NCBI GenBank assembly: GCA_017165825.1
Contig: CM029369.1
Coordinates: forward strand, 2,752,893-2,816,892
DNA length: 64,000 nucleotides
Direction of reading: 5' to 3'
Origin: Hepsetus odoe
Lineage: Eukaryota; Chordata; Actinopteri; Characiformes; Hepsetidae
The position numbers and the translations under genes were made by a program. Each line of letters starts with the position of its first letter. Within the stretch, counting starts at the first letter, position 1. Shown here piece by piece: positions 35,556 through 46,945 of this stretch. Below the pieces are notes generated by a model. It was not told where the DNA came from. It made no database searches and saw nothing but the letters and a program-made list of their open reading frames with translations.

Positions 35556-36585
35556 CCTAAGCACTAACTCTTTAGTCTATATCCCTAAACCATATCTTAT
35601 GTTCCCTAAACCCTAACGTATGCTCCCTATGCCCTAGTTTATGTTCCCTTATCCTTAAATTCTTAGTCATTATCCCCTCACCCCTAGTTTGTTCCCTAAA
35701 CCCTATCTTATGTTCCCTATACCCTAGTGTACGTTCCCTAAACCCTATCTTATGTTCCCTATACCCTAGTGTACGTTCCCAAACCTCTATCTTATGTTCC
35801 TCATACCCTAGTGTACGTTCCCTAAACCCCTATCTATGTTCCTATACCTCAGTGTACGTTCCCTAAACCCTATCTTATGTTCCCTATACCCCAGTGTACG
35901 TTCTAAACCTCTATCTTATGTTCCCTAAGTACCCTAGTGTAATGCTCCCTAAACCCTATCTTATGTTCCTTATACCCTAGTGTAATGCTCCTAAACCTTG
36001 TTTATGTTCCCAATACCCTAGTGTACATTCTTCTAAACCTTATGTTCCCTAAACCCTATCTTATGTTCCCTATACCCTAGTGCTGCTCCTCTAAACCCTA
36101 TCTTATAAGCCTCCTATAGCACTTGAGTGTACGTTCCCAAACCTCTGCTTTCTATGTTCTCATACCCTAGTGTACATTCTTCTAAACCTTTATGTTCCCT
36201 AAACCCTATCTTATGTTCCCTATACCCTAGTGTGCGTTCCCTAAACCCTATCTTATGTTCCATATACCCTAGTGTATGTTCCCTAAACCTTTGTTTATGT
36301 TCCCTAAACCCTAGTGTACGTTCCCTAAACCCTATCCTATGTTCCCTATACCCTAGTGTATGTTCCCTAAACCTTTGTTTATGTTCCCTAAACCCTAGTG
36401 TATGTTCCCTAAACTTTATGTTCCCTAAACCCTATCTTATGTTCCCTAAACACTATTGTATGTTCCCTAATCCCTAAATTCTTAGTCAATATCTCTCACC
36501 CCTAGTTTATGTTCCCTAAACCCTATCTTTTGTTCCCTAAATCTAGTTTATGTTTCCTAATAATGTTCCCTAAACCCTTAACGTC
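35555..36585. repeat. Minisatellite B with CCCTAA-containing unit
   Basis: About 25 imperfect units of roughly 40 bp, consensus 'ccctaaaccctatcttatgt' followed by 'tccctataccctagtgtacg'. The two half-units are related. It starts about 120 bases upstream of pttg1ip exon 1 coding sequence and explains the Cys/Ser/Pro/Leu repeat ORF at 36127-36477. Confidence 0.95.
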
Positions 36586-36608
36586 TTAGTCAGAAAAGTG
36601 AAAAATGA

Positions 36609-36824
36609 AGTGAAAGTGACTTTTCTTGTCATTGTGAGTACACAGCACAGCACAGCACACAGGGAACCACAGCAAAATTACCCCTCTGCATTTTACCCCC
36701 GCACACAAACACGTGCAGCAGAGGGCAGCTATTAAAAGCGCCCAGGAAGCAGTGACGGGGACGGTACCTTGCTTAAGGGTACCTCAGTCAGGGCAACTCC
36801 CTAACCACTAGGCCACCACTGCCT
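36609..36824 (-). repeat. SINE family 1 copy (minus)
   Basis: 'gaagtgaaagtgacttttct' through 'ccactaggccaccactgcc', directly next to minisatellite B. Confidence 0.83.
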
Positions 36825-37249
36825 TTTTTTCTTTTTTTTTTTAAGTTCTCAAATCCTAGTTTATGTTTCCTAAAGTTTGTTGTCTAACTCTGGTAACGCG
36901 TTCACTGTTACAGTAAGAACACATGGGTAAATTAAGTGCAGTGCATTTTATCCCTGTTTAATTAAGTTTATTATCAGTAGACTTAATATTAAGAAAGTTT
37001 AGTAGTCGCCAAATAATATTTTCTATTTACATTAATAAATTAAATTTGATGCTCTGGTTTCTAAGGCAACTTCTGCCTTTTTTCTGTAAACTTCCGAAGA
37101 AAACCGCTGTCCACAGAAGATCATTTATGGATCATTGTACTGAGTGCACTAATGAATGCATACTATTCTTTAAATACTGTTTAGCGTGGTAGTATGCAGT
37201 TTGGGATGTGTCGAGGAAAACTGAAGTGTGAGCCTAAGTCAGAAATCAA

Positions 37250-37830
37250 ATGAAGTCAAAAAATCAAGCGAAGTCAGAGAGCTGCGGCACAAACACTTTA
37301 CTGAAGAGTTCCAGCAGGCTTGGTCCAGTGGGAGCAGCTCCAAATGCTCATCCCAACTTTGGACCTTAAATATGTTTTAATCATCTTTGTTATCCTTTGA
37401 AATTTACATAAATCCATCCAATTAATAGTTTTCCACCAATAATATTCAATGCTGTCATGATTAAAACCTCGGTTTCCCGCCTTTACCACTTCACCAGCAA
37501 TAGATAAAGGTCTCTTCACTGATGGCTCCCTGTCTGATCCACTACCAGCATTTCAAGGTTTCTTCCCATCCAGTTTCCTATCCAATTCTCAATTGTAAAC
37601 GCAGCTGCTTGATTCAAAATGTAACTTTGCTATTGGCTGTCTGTGGGAACTATTGTTCAGTTAAAAATGTAACTCTTTACTGTTGGATGTTTTCTGGGAA
37701 CGGGTGAGACGGCGTAAGACACTGGACAAAATGTAACTGTTTGCAGGTGCAACTGCTTGCTTTCCCGTGGGAGCTCAGTGGTGTGAGACACTGTAGGACA
37801 GGGACAAAAGTAAAGGGATTTTAACTATAG
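37250..37830 (+). repeat. Dispersed repeat, inverted relative to 50530-50970
   Basis: 'gtccagtgggagcagctcca', 'ggacaaaagtaaaggga' and intervening blocks recur in reverse order and orientation at about 50530-50970. No ORF and no clear terminal repeats. Family unknown. Confidence 0.6.
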
Positions 37831-37906
37831 ATGCAGCCATTATCTGACCTTACGACACAACACATTAATAAAATGTACTCAGTCAAAGTGGTTTCCATCT
37901 GTCTGT

Positions 37907-37940
37907 CTGTCTTTTTATCTATCTATCTATCTATCTATCT
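37907..37940. repeat. (TATC)n microsatellite
   Basis: About seven TATC units. A second short run is near 38059. Confidence 0.9.
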
Positions 37941-38050
37941 ATCCTCATCACTTCCAACAACTCTGACACATCCAGCTCCCCCACCCATCTCCAACCATAT
38001 AACATAGCTGCACTCAGTACCTTTCTCTCTTGCTGGTACCTGTCTGCCAA
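37941..38050 (-). mobile_element. LINE fragment (RTE-like), minus
   Basis: 'cttgctggtacctgtctgcc' and neighbouring sequence match the antisense of the RTE-like 3' ORF region seen at 43800-43920. Confidence 0.5.
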
Positions 38051-38068
38051 AGATCACCCATCTATCTA

Positions 38069-38073
<5 letters not shown>

Positions 38074-38116
<43 letters not shown>
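38074..38116. repeat. (TC)n microsatellite
   Basis: About 20 uninterrupted TC units. Confidence 0.95.
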
Positions 38117-38121
<5 letters not shown>

Positions 38122-38200
38122 ATAAGAGTACAGGAAAGTAAAAACGAATAAATTAAGTGATGGAGGGACTTGTAGGCTGGAGAACAACTTAAAAAAAGAG

Positions 38201-38440
38201 GGGCAGCGGGGGCCTAGTGGTTAGGGAGTTGCCCCTGCATCGGAAGATTGTGGGTTCAATTCCCCACTAGTATGTTGCCCTGAGGTACCCTTGAGCAAGG
38301 TACCGTCACTGCTTCCTGGGCGCTTTCAATTGCTGCACAGTGTTTGTGTGCATGGGTTAAATGCAGAGGTCCAATTTCGTTGTGGTTCACTGTGTGCTGT
38401 GCTGTGACCTAGCAATGACAAGGGTTGTCACTTTCACTTT
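38201..38440 (+). repeat. SINE family 1 copy (plus)
   Basis: 'ggggcagcgggggcctagtg' through 'gggttgtcactttcactttt'. It sits about 50 bases upstream of the zinc-finger gene 1 promoter motif. Confidence 0.85.
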
Positions 38441-38489
38441 TCAAACAACAGTAAATCAGTGCCTCTCCTCACCGAGCTGTGCTGCCTGG

Positions 38490-38589
38490 GCCGTCCAGCA
38501 GGGGGCGCTCAGTCTGAAGCGGCGCTTCTTCGCGTTCATCCAAGAGTCGCAGAAGGAGAGCAGCAGGAGTGGCGCTGTTTTTACTGAAG
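38490..38589 (+). promoter_or_regulatory. Promoter motif and candidate non-coding exon 1 of zinc-finger gene 1
   Basis: CCAGCAGGGGGCGCTC (CTCF-like) at 38495-38510 is followed by 'gaaggagagcagcaggagtg' and a 'ctgaag|gttggg' donor at 38589. The block is homologous to the reverse strand at 47590-47502 upstream of zinc-finger gene 2. Confidence 0.5.
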
Positions 38590-39244
38590 GTTGGGCTTCA
38601 ATATTTATTCATGCTTTGGAGAATTCACTGCTTCGAGAAGCAGGACTCAAGAAAAGCATGTAAATCTAACGATCGGGTGCAAAAACGAAGCTTTCCGAAC
38701 GGCCGGAGCTTCAGTTCCAAGAGGGTCAATAAAGCTCCTGAAGTTTGGTGAACAGAGGCGACACCTGGTGGTCAGTTCAGGGAATAGCAACAGGGGTGTT
38801 TCTGATTTCAAACATTTAAAAATAAAAATCAGTCTTTAATGCCTGATAAACTTCAGTGCTGTGGTAAAGTCTGTGGGTGGAGAGGTGAGAGATGTGTGTC
38901 TGTTTGTCTGCAGGAATTAACTGAGGACCAAAATTTGTTCCATAGTGTGAAGACCAAGCTTGTTGCAGTTTTTATATCTTTGGTTTTGAATTTTGAAAGC
39001 AGACGCGTGATCAACGTCACGGGTCTTTGATCAGGCATTGAGAGTGAGTCAAATATTCGGACGTCATAAATCACGAGGCCAAGAAGAAAACTACATTGTA
39101 TCCTGATCTGCTGAGGGGGCACGTGCCCCTTTAGTAGATCCGCCCCTGGATACAGTGTAGTTTTCTTCTTAACCACGTGACCTTTTTGGATCAATTCCCT
39201 AGGGTGGCATGCACATCAGATGTGGCAAAATAAAAGGCACTTCT

Positions 39245-39345
39245 GAAAACTGGCGGACGGTTTGAAGAAGGAAGATGCAGAGGACAGGAAGAAATGGAAA
39301 CAGATGCTCTGCTGTGGCGACCCCTAAATGAGAGCAGCCAAAAGA
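39245..39345 (+). mobile_element. LINE extreme 3' end (RTE-like)
   Basis: 'gaagatgcagaggacaggaa' to 'gcgacccctaaatgagagca'. Only the last 100 bases of the element remain. Confidence 0.7.
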
Positions 39346-39774
39346 AGTTTTAGAGTACGGGAAAGTAAAAATGCATAAATAAGTGCTGGAGGGACTGGCA
39401 GTCCACACTCTGGAGAAGAGGAAGAAGAGATTATTACAATATAATAATAAAAACATTTTTTTAATTGATATGCTCGGTATAGACTATAGTATTGAATAGT
39501 AACCCATACTGGTGGAAAAATGTAAGCTGATTAGATTTTTTTAGGTGATTAAGCTCTTTAAACATTGACGGTGGTCAGGACCTCAGTGTCCTCAGAGCTG
39601 GCTACAGCCCTGATTTCCACCATTACAGTTTTATTACCCCCTACAGGCAGTCTGTGCACCACACAGGGTCAACAATTAAACCGAAATGATTCACTAGTGT
39701 AACTTCCAAAAGGAATTTGTCACATGAGTAATAAATTCAATCCAGATTTTCTTTTTCAATTCTCTGTGTGTTTC

Positions 39775-39995
39775 TCTAGTGTTTAGAGACAATCAGAAGC
39801 TCATGGGTTTGAATCCCAGAACAGTACATTACCCTGCGTTAAACTAGAGCAAGGTACCATCCCCATCACTGCTCCCTGGGTGCCTGATCAATAGCTACCC
39901 CCTGCTGCACGGTGTGTGGGTGAAAAGCAGGGGTTGAATTTCGTCGTGTTTCACTGTGCTGTGCTTCACAATCACAACTAGTCACTTTCACTTTC
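39775..39995 (+). repeat. SINE family 1 copy (plus), just upstream of a coding exon
   Basis: 'tagtgtttagagacaatcag' through 'ctagtcactttcactttc'. It ends about 50 bases before the splice acceptor of zinc-finger gene 1, so it may supply part of the branch-point region. Confidence 0.75.
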
Positions 39996-40051
39996 AACTT
40001 CCTGTTGTAAACTTGCCTGCTAACGTTCTCCTCTTTCTCTTCAGAGCGGCG

Positions 40052-40747
40052 ATGTCGCTCTGCAAATCAGAAGAAATGAAATGTGAGAACGCGGCATCCA
40101 GAAGAAGCGGGATGTCCTCTGGTAGCGTCCACCCGAAGCCATCGGTGAAGGAGAGAACTCACTTCTGCACAGAGTGCGGCAAGAGTTTCACCAGACAGAC
40201 TTACCTAAAAGTCCACCAGCGCATCCACACAGGAGAGAAACCGTATCGCTGCACAGAGTGCGGCAAGAGTTTTAACCAAAAGGTCCATCTCATAACACAC
40301 CAGCGCTTTCACACGGGAGAGGCGCCGTATTACTGCCCGCTCTGTGGGAAGAGTTTTAAAAACGCAAGTAACCTCATCCAGCACGAACGGATCCACACAG
40401 GAGAGCGACCGTTCCACTGCTCCGAGTGCGGGAACACTTTCAGAGACTCCAGTGCTCTGAAGAAACACCAGCTCATTCACACAGGAGAGAGGCCGTTTCA
40501 CTGCTCTGAATGTGGGAAGAACTTTCGTGGTGGAGATGGTCTGAAGAAACACCGGCGCATCCACACCGGAGAGAAACCTCACCGCTGCTCGGAGTGCGGG
40601 AAGAGTTTTAAAGACGACAGCACTCTCACGATACACCAGCGCATTCACACCGGAGAGAAACCGTATTACTGCTCCGAGTGTGGACGCAGCTTCAGGCATT
40701 CTAAAACTCTGAAGATTCACAAATGTAGAAAAGGAGCCGAAAGCTGA
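40052..40747 (+). CDS. C2H2 zinc-finger protein 1 (7 fingers)
   Basis: 231 residues. The coding exon begins after the acceptor 'ctctttctcttcag' (exon from 40045) and the first ATG gives MSLCKSEEMKCENAASRR. I start there rather than at the in-frame ATG at 39956, which lies in SINE sequence before the acceptor. Residues about 35-225 hold seven C2H2 fingers of the classical C-x2-C-x12-H-x3-H type with TGEKP-like linkers (one TGEAP, two TGERP). The last finger is degenerate (TLKIHKC). No KRAB, SCAN or BTB domain is seen. It is presumably a nuclear DNA-binding regulator with unknown target. The N-terminus (KCENA-SRR, SVHPK-S, KERTH-CTECGK) is closely shared with gene 2, so these two are sister paralogues. 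Confidence 0.92.
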   Translation: MSLCKSEEMKCENAASRRSGMSSGSVHPKPSVKERTHFCTECGKSFTRQTYLKVHQRIHTGEKPYRCTECGKSFNQKVHLITHQRFHTGEAPYYCPLCGKSFKNASNLIQHERIHTGERPFHCSECGNTFRDSSALKKHQLIHTGERPFHCSECGKNFRGGDGLKKHRRIHTGEKPHRCSECGKSFKDDSTLTIHQRIHTGEKPYYCSECGRSFRHSKTLKIHKCRKGAES

Positions 40748-40802
40748 TCAAACATTGAATCCAAAAATCGTTATTTTGGTTTTTTATGATTGTTTCTAAG
40801 GA

Positions 40803-41040
40803 GGAGCAGCGGTGGCCTAGTGGTTTGGGTGTTGGCCACATGATCGGAGGATCGGGGGTTTGAACCCCTTCCCAATAGGTTGCCCTGAGGTACCCTTGAG
40901 CAAGGTGCCGTCCCCGTCACGCGTCCTGCGATGGGCTGGAGACCTGTCCAGGGTGTGTCCCCCGTCCTTCACCCTGTGTGAGCTGGGATGGACTCCAGCG
41001 CGACCCCGCGACCCCGCTTGAGACAAGAGGCAGAAAATGA
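40803..41040 (+). repeat. Composite repeat: SINE family 1 head fused to family 3 (plus)
   Basis: 'gagcagcggtggcctagtgg' and 'caaggtgccgtccccgtcac' run into 'tgcgatgggctggagacctg' and 'gacaagaggcagaaaatgac'. Same fusion point as 21484-21733. Confidence 0.82.
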
Positions 41041-41044
41041 CTGT

Positions 41045-41750
41045 TTCTAAGGAAGACAAATGTTTATACTGTGATGTAAAATCTCTTGATCTGTGTATCG
41101 ATTGCTTGTGTCTAAAAGTAATGAATGATGGCTTCACACGTTTGCCTAAAGTGTATCATTTCAGTAGTGATGAAAGTGAAAAGTGAAAGTGACAACCCGT
41201 TTATTGTACATTTTCTTTTTGTTCCAGCACTTTGACAGAAGGGACCACTGTCCCAGCTTCTTTTTCACTTCTTTTCTGATGAAGTTCTTTGGGTGGCTTT
41301 AAAAGTAATTAGCAAAAGTATTTGTTTTTTGCTTAAAATAATTTTAGCAACTTCACACTGATGGTGTTTCAACCACACTGCACTAGAGGAACTGTAAAGC
41401 AGGTGGAAGAGGTGGATCCAAATACTGGTGGTTGCCCGTTGCTAGTAACGACCAAGTGAGGTTCTGGAAGATGAAGCTCTCCTTCGAGGTGCGTATTGTT
41501 TAGCAGAAAACCACCGGAGGTTACAATAGAGACCACATTACATCCAACAAAGAGCTGCTTTTTCACACTTTTCTCCAAGAAGGAGCCCTCCGTTTCATCT
41601 GTCTGCTCCAAAGTGCATCTGCCTTAATCTATAAAAGCCAGATTTAACAGAGGTCAATCCCACACTTTCTTTATTTGTAAAAAAAAATTTAGAACAAATG
41701 AACATGTTTATTGTACATGTAGCATTTACATTTCTAGGTTGTGACCTGAA
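41045..41750. other. Intergenic, nothing recognised
   Basis: Only a stray SINE 3' tip ('aaagtgaaagtgac') at about 41175-41192. Confidence 0.4.
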
Positions 41751-41751
41751 A

Positions 41752-41988
41752 GAAAAGTGAAAGTGACAGCCCTCGTCACAGCACAGCAAGCGTGAACCAC
41801 AACGAAATTGGACCTCTGCTTTTAACCCATGCACACAAACACCATGCAGCAGTGGGCAGCTATTGAAAGCGCCCGGGGAGCAGTGACGGGGGCGGTACCT
41901 TGCTCAGGGGTACCTCAGGGCAACCTACTTGTGAACCCACAATCTTCCGATGTGGGGCAACTCCCTCAGCACTAGGCCACCGCTGCAA
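41752..41988 (-). repeat. SINE family 1 copy (minus)
   Basis: 'gaaaagtgaaagtgacagcc' through 'aggccaccgctgc'. Confidence 0.85.
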
Positions 41989-42048
41989 AAACGAGACTTT
42001 CTGGTGAGAATGGTCTTTTTAGGGGGTCTGTAATGTGAAATAATATTT

Positions 42049-42602
42049 TACAGTAGTGTGCAAAAGTTTTACGCAGGTGTGGAAAAATGCTGTAAACAAA
42101 GAACGCTTTCAGAAATATAAATGATGATTGTTTATTTTGACCAATTTACAAAATGCAAAGTGAGCGAACAAAAGAAAAATCTAAATCGAATCAGTATTTG
42201 GTGTTACTACCTTTTGCCTTCAAACCAGCATCAGTTCTTCTAGGTACACCTGCACACAGTCGGGGATTCTGTAGGATTATAGTCGGTGTCTGATCAACCA
42301 GTTTTACCAAACAGGTACTGATGATCATCAATGTGACACGGAGGTTGAAACACAGTCATGTTTGGAACGACCGACCGGCCGAGTTCCTTCAAAAACTGTG
42401 TGCAAGTGTACCTAGAAGAACTGATGCTGTTTGGGAGGCAAAGGGTGGTCACACCAAATATTGATCTGATTTAGATTCTCTTTTGTTCATTCACTGCATT
42501 TTGTTGATTGATGAAAATAAATGATCAACACTTCCATTTCTGAAAGCGTTCTGTTTACAGCATTTTTTCACACCTGCCTAAAACTTTTGCACAGGACTGT
42601 AT
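42049..42602. mobile_element. Palindromic Tc1/mariner-type element, copy C
   Basis: 'tacagtagtgtgcaaaagtt' and 'aaacttttgcacaggactgt' ends, with arms inverted around about 42330. Same family as copies A and B. Confidence 0.85.
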
Positions 42603-42853
42603 ATTTGATATTAAACATTTGTGGAATATAAAATCTAAACTGAATTATTAACTTGGTGTCCCTTTTTCTTTGGCTGATGAATTTAGGAGCAACAGACTGG
42701 AGCAGATGACGTTTAAAAGAAAGAACTAAACAGAAGCATTTAACAGATTTCAGCAGGGCTGCCAGTGTGCTTTGAAATAAAAATGTTGAAATGGACGCGT
42801 GGAAGCTCCAGTTTAGTGTTAAATCAGCGCTTTTCACTGGAGATGTGCTTCTG

Positions 42854-43045
42854 GAGCAGCGGTGGTCTCGTGTTTAGGGACCAGGCCCCAGGATCGGAAG
42901 GCTGTGGGTTCGAATCCCATTTCAGTTGGTTGCACTGGGTTTCCCTTGATCAAGGGACCGTCCCCCTCACTGCTCCCCAGGCGCTGGATATGGCTAGATA
43001 TTGTGTGATGATCTGTTTAGTTGCAATTCACCGTGTTCACAATGA
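42854..43045 (+). repeat. SINE family 1 copy (plus, subtype with 'ggcgctggatatg')
   Basis: 'gagcagcggtggtctcgtgt' through 'ctccccaggcgctggatatg'. 3' end eroded. Confidence 0.78.
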
Positions 43046-43480
43046 TTTTATTTTACTTTATGCTTTATTATTTATTTTTAATTTTATTAAACTTTACTTT
43101 TTAGGTTTTACATGACTTAGATTTATGAAATAATATTTTAATTTTTTTAACCTCAATTTAATGTTATTTTAATAAACATTTATTGCAATTTTGTTTCTGG
43201 TATATTTGTTTGAAATACTGCATTATTAATCTTTATTTAAATTTAGTTGGGGTGGGGGACACTTACAAGCCTTCAGGCATTCAGAGAGTTTTACAAGAAC
43301 ATTAAATGCCATTTATTAAAGTGAAATGGCATAAGAGAACATTTGCTCCTGTTCTGTGAAAAATAAAAAGATGAACAAAAGTTCACAGACTGATCGATTT
43401 CCAAGAGGCATTTCGTTACATAAATAATTTAGTCACCCCAGATTTACTGATCTCTCTTTCTGATCAGTGCCCGCCTGATT
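43046..43480. other. Intergenic, AT-rich
   Basis: Very AT-rich at 43055-43240. No feature recognised. Confidence 0.4.
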
Positions 43481-43925
43481 CTTCTTCTTCTTCCTTCGGC
43501 TGCTCCTGTTTAGGAGTCGCTACAGTGGATCATCTGTCTCCATTTCTTCCAGTCCGCTGCATCTTCCTCCTTCAAACCAAACGCCTGCATGCCCTCTCTC
43601 ACCACGTCCATAAACCTCCTCTTTCCTGGCAGATCCCTCTTCAACATCCTCCTCCCGATATAATCCTCGTCTCTCCTCTGGACATGTCCACACCAACGCA
43701 GCCTTGCTTCTCTAACTTTGTCTCCAAAACGTCCAACCTGATCTGTCCCTCTAATATACTCATTTCTAATCCTGTCCATCCTCGTCACACCCAACGGAAA
43801 TCTGAGCATCTTTACCTGACACCTCCAGCTTCATACAGCATAGCTTGTCTCACTACGGTCCTGTAAATCTTCCCTTTTACTTTTGTTGGACCCATCTGTC
43901 ACAGATCACTCCAGCAACTCCTCAT
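43481..43925 (-). mobile_element. LINE 3' end (RTE-like), minus
   Basis: Minus strand encodes GVTRMDRIRNEYIRGTDQVG, then VREARLRWCGHVQRRDEDYI and KRRFMDVVREGMQAFGLKEE almost without breaks. The best preserved copy of the ORF tail in the window. 5'-truncated. Confidence 0.85.
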
Positions 43926-44793
43926 AAATAAGGATAAAAAACATTAAAAAAAAAAAAAAAAAGCAAGAACAACCAATGTCAGTTTCTTCCTTAATACTAA
44001 AAACTAATACTTTTTATACATGATATTCAATTCAATAATGTGGAAAAAATAAGTAGATTAAAATAAATTATAATAATTTAATCAGAGATTCTTGCCTTGA
44101 TTAAAAACTCTGCTTTTGTAGACTTGGGCCAGGCATTTGTGAGCACAGGCTAAATTAACAACATTAATGGATGGAAATATATAAAAGTGAGCCGTCCTGG
44201 GTTTGTGCAGCACATGTCAGTTTCAGAAATAATTTTAAATATTTTTGCATGTGTCAAAAACCATATTGACTGGCTGGAAAGAAATACTGTTGCAACATTA
44301 TTCAAATTGCATTGTGCATAATTTATTTGCTCATTTAGCCTCATTAGAGACTTAAATGTTTTGAAAAAGCAGAAAAGACTTTGCAGGATTATTAATTAAC
44401 GTGATGGAATATATACTGTCTGTATTCAGAGCAGAGGTCACAGGCAGGTAGACACTAAACACAGGACAGGAACAAACAAAACCAAACAAAAACAAATAAA
44501 CTAGAAAAACCGCAGCCTCCAGACACATTATGTAAAGGATGAAAATTTGCAACCAAGTGACCATGAGTGTCATTTTCTTTGTGATCATTCTGGGATGGCT
44601 AGTGGTACTGTCGAGCAGAATCCCTGCAGAAGTCTGTGAAGTCCATCATCCTATCAACACACAGAAGTTCCGTAACTCCGTATACACAGTAATCACAAAT
44701 GCATTCACTCTATACAAAGAAAGAAAGTCAGGTTTCGTCTATATTAGAAACTATCCTAGACACGTAGCATCAATCCCATTAAGGGTTGTTAGT
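43926..44793. other. Intergenic between zinc-finger genes 1 and 2
   Basis: A poly(A) run at about 43947-43963 follows the LINE. Otherwise nothing is recognised. The 3' UTR of gene 2 should run into this stretch. Confidence 0.4.
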
Positions 44794-46174
44794 TTAACTC
44801 ACATTAGATGAGCATTCACCTACTTTTATACATTTGTGAACCTTTAAAGTATTCAAATGCCTGAAGCTGCGTCCACACTCGGAGCAGTAATACGGCTTCT
44901 CTCCTGTGTGAATGCGCTGGTGTATCTTGAGACTGCTTCCATCGATAAAACTCTTCCCGCACTCCGAGCAGTGATACGGTTTCTCTCCGGTGTGGATGCG
45001 CTTGTGTGTGATGAGGGTACCTATGTTTCGAAAACGCTTCACGCAGAACGAGCAGGCGTAGGGTGTCTCTCCCGTGTGAATGCGCCGATGTGTTAAGAGA
45101 TGGCTCTGGTTTCTGAAACTCTTCCCGCACTCGGAGCAGAGATACGGTTTCTCCCCCGTGTGAATGCGCCGGTGGAGCTGTACTTGAGCGAGCACTTTAA
45201 AACTCTTCCCGCACTCGGGGCAGTAATACGGCTTCTCTCCCGTGTGAATGCGCTGGTGCTGCAGGAGATTATTCCTCTGGTTAAATCTCTTGCCGCACTC
45301 CGTGCAGTGATACGGTTTCTCTCCGGTGTGGATGCGCTGGTGGACTTTTAGGTAAGTCTGTCTGGTGAAACACTTGCCGCACTCTGTGCAGAGGTGAGTT
45401 CTCTCCTTCCCTGTATTTTTCTGTGCTCCTCCAAGTGAAGACTTGGGGTGGACGCTACTGGAGGACGTCTGCTGAGCACTGCTGCTTCTTCTGGACGTCG
45501 CATTCTCACATTTGATCTCCTCTAATTTCTGCAGCGTGACATAGTTCCTCACTCCTGGTTTGTTTGTGGGGATCAATTTAAACTGTGAAGGAAAAAGTAG
45601 AAGACATAAGAAAAGGATTGCAACAGAATAATGAAGGGGGGCAAAATGGAAATCTGGGTTTCCTGAATTACTAATGTCATTCTTTATTTCAGTGGTGGTG
45701 ATCAAACATAGTCCACAAATTAGTTCAAGTTCAGCTGATTATTAGCTGAAGAGCTGGATCAGGGATATGAAAACAGGTAAGAGTTTGGGAACTGCTGCTC
45801 TTGGGAATCAATCAATCAATCAATCCATCCAAGTATATCTACTTGATTATCTATCTGTATGTATATCTATCTGATCAGACAGATCAGATGTCTGCAACAA
45901 AGGCACTGTATAAAATGTAGAAAATGTTTGTCTTGTCCATTTGCTTTAGTTTAACAAGGAATAAAAACAGTCAAATGGGGAAAAACAGGACCTGTTGGCT
46001 GTGGGGCTTGGAAAAAAAAAATCTTTTTTTTTGTATTTAAAATTAAGCTATGGCATCTTCAATAAAGTGTCTAATATATATCAATAGTTTAATCTCAGTG
46101 TCTGAGATTAACTCGTGTTTATCTTTTAGAAATATAGACACAGCTCTAAGTAGAAAACTTACTTTGCAAAACAT
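44794..46174 (-). CDS. C2H2 zinc-finger protein 2 (7 fingers)
   Basis: Main exon 45582-44794 on the minus strand, after acceptor 'tttttccttcacag'. It encodes FKLIPTNKPGVRNYVTLQKL, the KCENATSRR and SVHPKSS blocks shared with gene 1, then seven C2H2 fingers and a degenerate last one (TLKVHKC). A preceding exon 46248-46163 has good splice sites (attacag, CAAAgtaagt) and joins in phase 0. An ATG at 46174 (MFCK) is my chosen start; a start further upstream cannot be excluded. One TGETP linker; the rest are TGEKP. No KRAB or SCAN domain. The gene is convergent with gene 1 and tandem with gene 3. It is probably a nuclear DNA-binding protein with unknown targets. Confidence 0.88.
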
Positions 46175-46544
46175 ATTAAACTCAACAACCGTTGAAGTCT
46201 GAGAATCAGAGGTACTCCTGGTAGACTGGTAGAAAAACCTGCCGTTCCCTGTAATAAAGTGTGGAAAAGACAAAATGATTTCATTTTATCACTCAGACCT
46301 GTCAGACATGCTAACACTTACAAGTTTGTGTAGTCACCCTGCTAAAACCATTGCGTGTAATCTTGATTTCCTGCAGAAAATTAAAAAAAGAAAATTAAGA
46401 TATTTTGAGCCTTAAGCTCCGATTTAGTTGTGAGGTAACCTGATGAAGACTGTTCTGTGGATTTGGCAGCGGTGATGTGTCTTCATGCTTCATTATTTCT
46501 AGCTTTGGCCACTGAATCTGAGTTGACTAACAAGTAGTATCTTC

Positions 46545-46670
46545 CCCTTTCACCACATCCACAAACCTCCTCATGAACTCTCATCTCCCCAGATCACTCC
46601 TGCCACACATCTCCCATTCCAACCAGCCTACACTCCCTTCTTCACCTTCTCTCCACTACACAGAACTCAT
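46545..46670 (-). mobile_element. LINE fragment (RTE-like), minus
   Basis: 'cccctttcaccacatccaca' and 'cctacactcccttcttcacc' are antisense to the conserved 3' ORF region. Heavily deleted. Confidence 0.5.
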
Positions 46671-46747
46671 TGAGTCAGGAGAAGAGTTAACGATGAACAT
46701 TCATCTTCACTAATGTTAAAATCTATTAAAATCAGGCCCAAAATCAT

Positions 46748-46945
46748 GTGGTGGCCTAGTGTTTAAGAACTAGGCCTCATGATCAGAATGCTGTGGGTTC
46801 GAATCCCAGACCAGTAGGTTTCTCTGTGGTACCCTTGAGCAAGGTACCATCTCCACCACTGCTCCCTGCTGCACAGTGTGTGGGGGTTACATTCTGTTAT
46901 GGTTCATCATGTGCTGTGCTTCACATTGACAAAATAGTCACTTTC
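46748..46945 (+). repeat. SINE family 1 copy (plus)
   Basis: 'gtggcctagtgtttaagaac' through 'gacaaaatagtcactttcc'. Confidence 0.78.

Noticed and set aside
36127..36477. Cys/Ser/Leu/Pro repeat ORF
   Set aside because: Translation of minisatellite B. The unit length drifts, so the frame is kept only by chance.
35555..36585. CRISPR array or true telomere
   Set aside because: Units are contiguous with no unique spacers, and CCCTAA is interrupted within each ~40-bp unit. The host is a vertebrate.
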